In this document: piece by piece, positions 5,843-6,878 of the stretch
Layout: the number at the start of each line of letters is the position of its first letter
How positions within the stretch are numbered: position 1 is the first letter of the stretch
NCBI GenBank assembly: GCA_036274645.1
Contig: DASUFH010000009.1
Coordinates: 1 to 6,878, forward strand
DNA from: DASUFH01 sp036274645
GTDB taxonomy: Bacteria > Acidobacteriota > Terriglobia > 20CM-2-55-15
DNA: 6,878 nucleotides
Direction of reading: 5' to 3'
The notes under the pieces: generated by a model
What the model was told of the DNA's origin: nothing
Databases searched by the model: none
What the model saw: the letters and a program-made list of their open reading frames with translations, nothing else
Position numbers and translations under genes: made by a program

Positions 5843-6343
5843 ATGCCAGATAACAGTTTCGATGTCGTATCCATTGTCGATATGCCGGAAACACTCAACG
5901 CGGTCCAGCAGGCCACGAAGGAAATCCAGACGCGGTTCGATCTCAAGAATACGAAATCCGAGATCGAACTTCGCGAAAAGGACAAGAAGATCATCGTGAC
6001 GAGCTCGGACGATTTCAAGCTGAAAGCCGTGGTCGACGTGCTGCAGCAGAAACTGGCCAAGCGGAAGGTTCCGCTCAAGAACTTTGTCTACGGTCCGAAT
6101 GTCGCCGCAGCGGGTGGAACCGTCCGCCAGGAAATCACGATCCAGTCCGGCATCTCGGTTGAGAAATGCAAGGAGATCGTCCGGACCCTCAAGGACAGCA
6201 AGATCAAGGTTCAGGCGTCCATCCAGGGCGATCTCGTCAGAGTCAGCGGCAAAAGCCGCGACCTGTTGCAGGAAGCCATTCAACTGTTACGTCAGGGAGA
6301 CTTCGGTCTCGAGTTGCAATTCACCAACTACCGCACCTTCTGA
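5843..6343 (+). CDS. yajQ: YajQ-family nucleotide-binding protein
   Basis: This 166-residue protein has the full length expected for YajQ (163 in E. coli). The N-terminus MPDNSFDVVSIVDMPE and the run NAVQQATKEIQTRFDLKNT (19-37) are typical, and the protein ends LELQFTNYRTF like the family's conserved tail. YajQ proteins have two ferredoxin-like domains. Some, such as the Xanthomonas member, bind cyclic di-GMP and act through transcription partners, while others have been reported to bind nucleotides or RNA. Which applies here cannot be read from the sequence. The ATG at 5843 has GGAG 4 nt upstream. An in-frame extension back to 5729 would run through the divergent DUF983 gene and is rejected. 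No c-di-GMP synthesis or degradation gene is nearby. Confidence 0.94.
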   Translation: MPDNSFDVVSIVDMPETLNAVQQATKEIQTRFDLKNTKSEIELREKDKKIIVTSSDDFKLKAVVDVLQQKLAKRKVPLKNFVYGPNVAAAGGTVRQEITIQSGISVEKCKEIVRTLKDSKIKVQASIQGDLVRVSGKSRDLLQEAIQLLRQGDFGLELQFTNYRTF

Positions 6344-6349
6344 TCTGCC

Positions 6350-6363
6350 GCGGGCATTCCCGC
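6350..6363 (+). terminator. weak hairpin after yajQ
   Basis: GCGGG (6350-6354) and CCCGC (6359-6363) form a 5-bp stem with a CATT loop, 6 nt after the yajQ stop. The following bases, CTTACACAAAA, lack a T-run, so this is at best a weak or factor-dependent terminator. Confidence 0.25.
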
Positions 6364-6392
6364 CTTACACAAAAGAGACATCTGGGCCCCGC

Positions 6393-6429
6393 CTGCCTGT
6401 AGGGGCGGTCTATGACCGCCCGACGTTTC
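6393..6429. repeat. dispersed palindromic repeat, copy 5
   Basis: The segment starts CTGCCTGTAGGGGCGG, as in copy 1. GGGCGGTC (6403-6410) and GACCGCCC (6414-6421) form a perfect 8-bp stem around a TAT loop, the same loop as copy 1. TATGACCGCCCGACGTTTC (6411-6429) is also complementary at 15 of 19 positions to GAAACGCTGGGTTGTCATA (6467-6485), making a larger alternative stem with copy 6. Confidence 0.75.
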
Positions 6430-6459
6430 GGAGTGGAAATTCTCTGATTTAACAGAAAG

Positions 6460-6495
6460 GCGCCCTGAAACGCTGGGTTGTCATAGGCCGTCCCT
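6460..6495. repeat. dispersed repeat, copy 6 (inverse orientation)
   Basis: The reverse complement of 6460-6486 matches copy 3 (4254-4280) at 23 of 27 positions, including GTTTCAGGGCGC. It faces copy 5 across about 37 bp, giving a paired head-to-head arrangement like the composite REP (BIME) elements of enterobacteria. No sequence relation to those is implied. Confidence 0.65.
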
Positions 6496-6878
6496 GGAGT
6501 TTGGACATTTGAGCTTTCGACGCAGGCGTATTCCCCGCCTTGGCCAAGGCGGGGTGGCCGCGCCATATAGAAAATGGCCCCGTTCCTTGGATAGGCGCGG
6601 ACGGGGCGGTTCGATAAACATCCGAATGAGACTTCCGCAAATACGACAGAATCTATAGGGTAGTTCCACGAACCGCCCCGTCCGCGGCCATTATGGATGG
6701 CTGGCATTTTCTTCATGGCCGCAGACACCGCGCCTTGGCCAAGGCGGGGAATCCGCGTTTCAATAACGTTACTCACACTTCGTGTACGTCAATCTGCTGA
6801 AGACGAAGCGGCAGATTCGAGACGTAGACGTGAAATTCACTGGCCCAAGCTGTCGGCAAAAGTCCAAACTCCAGGGGC
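6490..6878. repeat. 15-bp perfect inverted repeat bracketing 6490-6878
   Basis: CCCTGGAGTTTGGAC (6492-6506) recurs exactly as its reverse complement at 6862-6876. Weaker similarity extends to either side (G at 6490 against C at 6878, and an inner TTTG). The pair encloses the 223-bp inverted repeat at 6530-6752, so the whole 389-bp block looks like nested inverted repeats. It has no coding content and could be a miniature inverted-repeat element. The right end coincides with the window end, so its true boundary is unseen. Confidence 0.5.
6530..6752. repeat. long imperfect inverted repeat (84-bp arms, 55-bp loop)
   Basis: The left arm 6530-6613 and right arm 6669-6752 are equal in length. The inner ends are perfectly complementary over 18 bp (CGCGGACGGGGCGGTTCG at 6596-6613 against 6669-6686). 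The outer ends are perfectly complementary over the first 22 bp (ATTCCCCGCC to AAGGCG). The middle is diverged, but AGAAAATG (6569-6576) is still recognisable opposite CATTTTCT. Each outer end itself contains a palindrome: 22 bp perfect at 6533-6554 and 16 bp perfect at 6731-6746, both centred on CCTTGGCCAAGG. It could fold into a long RNA hairpin or be a decayed mobile element. Confidence 0.75.

Larger units (their letters stand above)
6344..6878. other. non-coding, repeat-dense right end
   Basis: About 535 bp without a supported gene. It contains a small hairpin after yajQ, palindrome copies 5 and 6 in opposite orientation, a long imperfect inverted repeat (6530-6752) and a 15-bp inverted pair near the ends (6492-6506 and 6862-6876). 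Open frames on the minus strand across 6321-6776 are low-complexity translations of the palindromes. A further stem, AATCTGC (6791-6797) with GCAGATT (6811-6817), lies near the end. No transposase, tRNA or other RNA family is recognisable. Confidence 0.7.

Noticed and set aside
6321..6776. A 151-codon minus-strand open frame across the right-end repeats, starting with GTG.
   Set aside because: It translates the palindromes and overlaps the yajQ 3' end, with no recognisable domain and no ribosome site, so it is most likely chance.
6773..6877. An open minus-strand frame entering from the right edge (34 codons, ending IDVHEV-TGA) that could be the 3' end of a gene outside the window.
   Set aside because: It resembles no family I know, its third-position base use is not clearly coding, and it overlaps the inverted-repeat end. 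Sequence beyond 6878 would decide.
1..6878. A CRISPR array, defence island, prophage or novel multi-gene system.
   Set aside because: The repeats are palindromic and irregularly spaced with no spacers, and the genes are mostly housekeeping families with no nuclease, integrase, transposase or phage protein.

Overview
The window is a GC-rich bacterial chromosomal segment with seven genes, six of them assignable to known families. The best guess for the source is Acidobacteriota, perhaps the Bryobacterales/Solibacter group. That guess rests on the secreted VWFA-related protein, a type very common in that phylum, on the ThiS-ThiG fusion, and on the many dispersed GC-rich palindromic repeats between genes. 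It is an inference, because no rRNA or marker phylogeny is available here.

Layout from left to right. At 32-1605 on the minus strand, a secreted VWA-like protein with a degenerate metal site is followed by tsaE (tRNA t6A modification ATPase), with an ATGA stop/start overlap. Divergently, at 1709-4134 on the plus strand, ilvD (dihydroxy-acid dehydratase, branched-chain amino acid synthesis) is followed after 20 bp by a family 2 glycosyltransferase. The gap at 4135-4433 carries palindromic and tandem repeats. At 4434-5426 on the plus strand lies a thiS-thiG fusion (thiamine thiazole synthesis). Its 3' end overlaps by 17 bp that of a convergent DUF983 zinc-ribbon membrane protein (5410-5805, minus). 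Only 37 bp away, divergently, is a YajQ-family gene (5843-6343, plus). The last 535 bp (6344-6878) show no convincing gene and consist largely of inverted repeats.

Most of these are housekeeping genes that do not form one pathway: translation fidelity, branched-chain amino acids, thiamine and a nucleotide-binding protein. I see no defence system, phage, transposase, CRISPR array, tRNA or rRNA. The unusual content is the ThiS-ThiG fusion that buries the sulfur-carrier Gly-Gly, the VWA protein that has lost its MIDAS residues and gained a proline-rich insert, and a dispersed palindrome family, one copy of which supplies the stop codon of tsaE. Also notable are nested inverted repeats at the right end and a recurring TANNNT-N8-ATG arrangement that suggests leaderless or near-leaderless transcripts.
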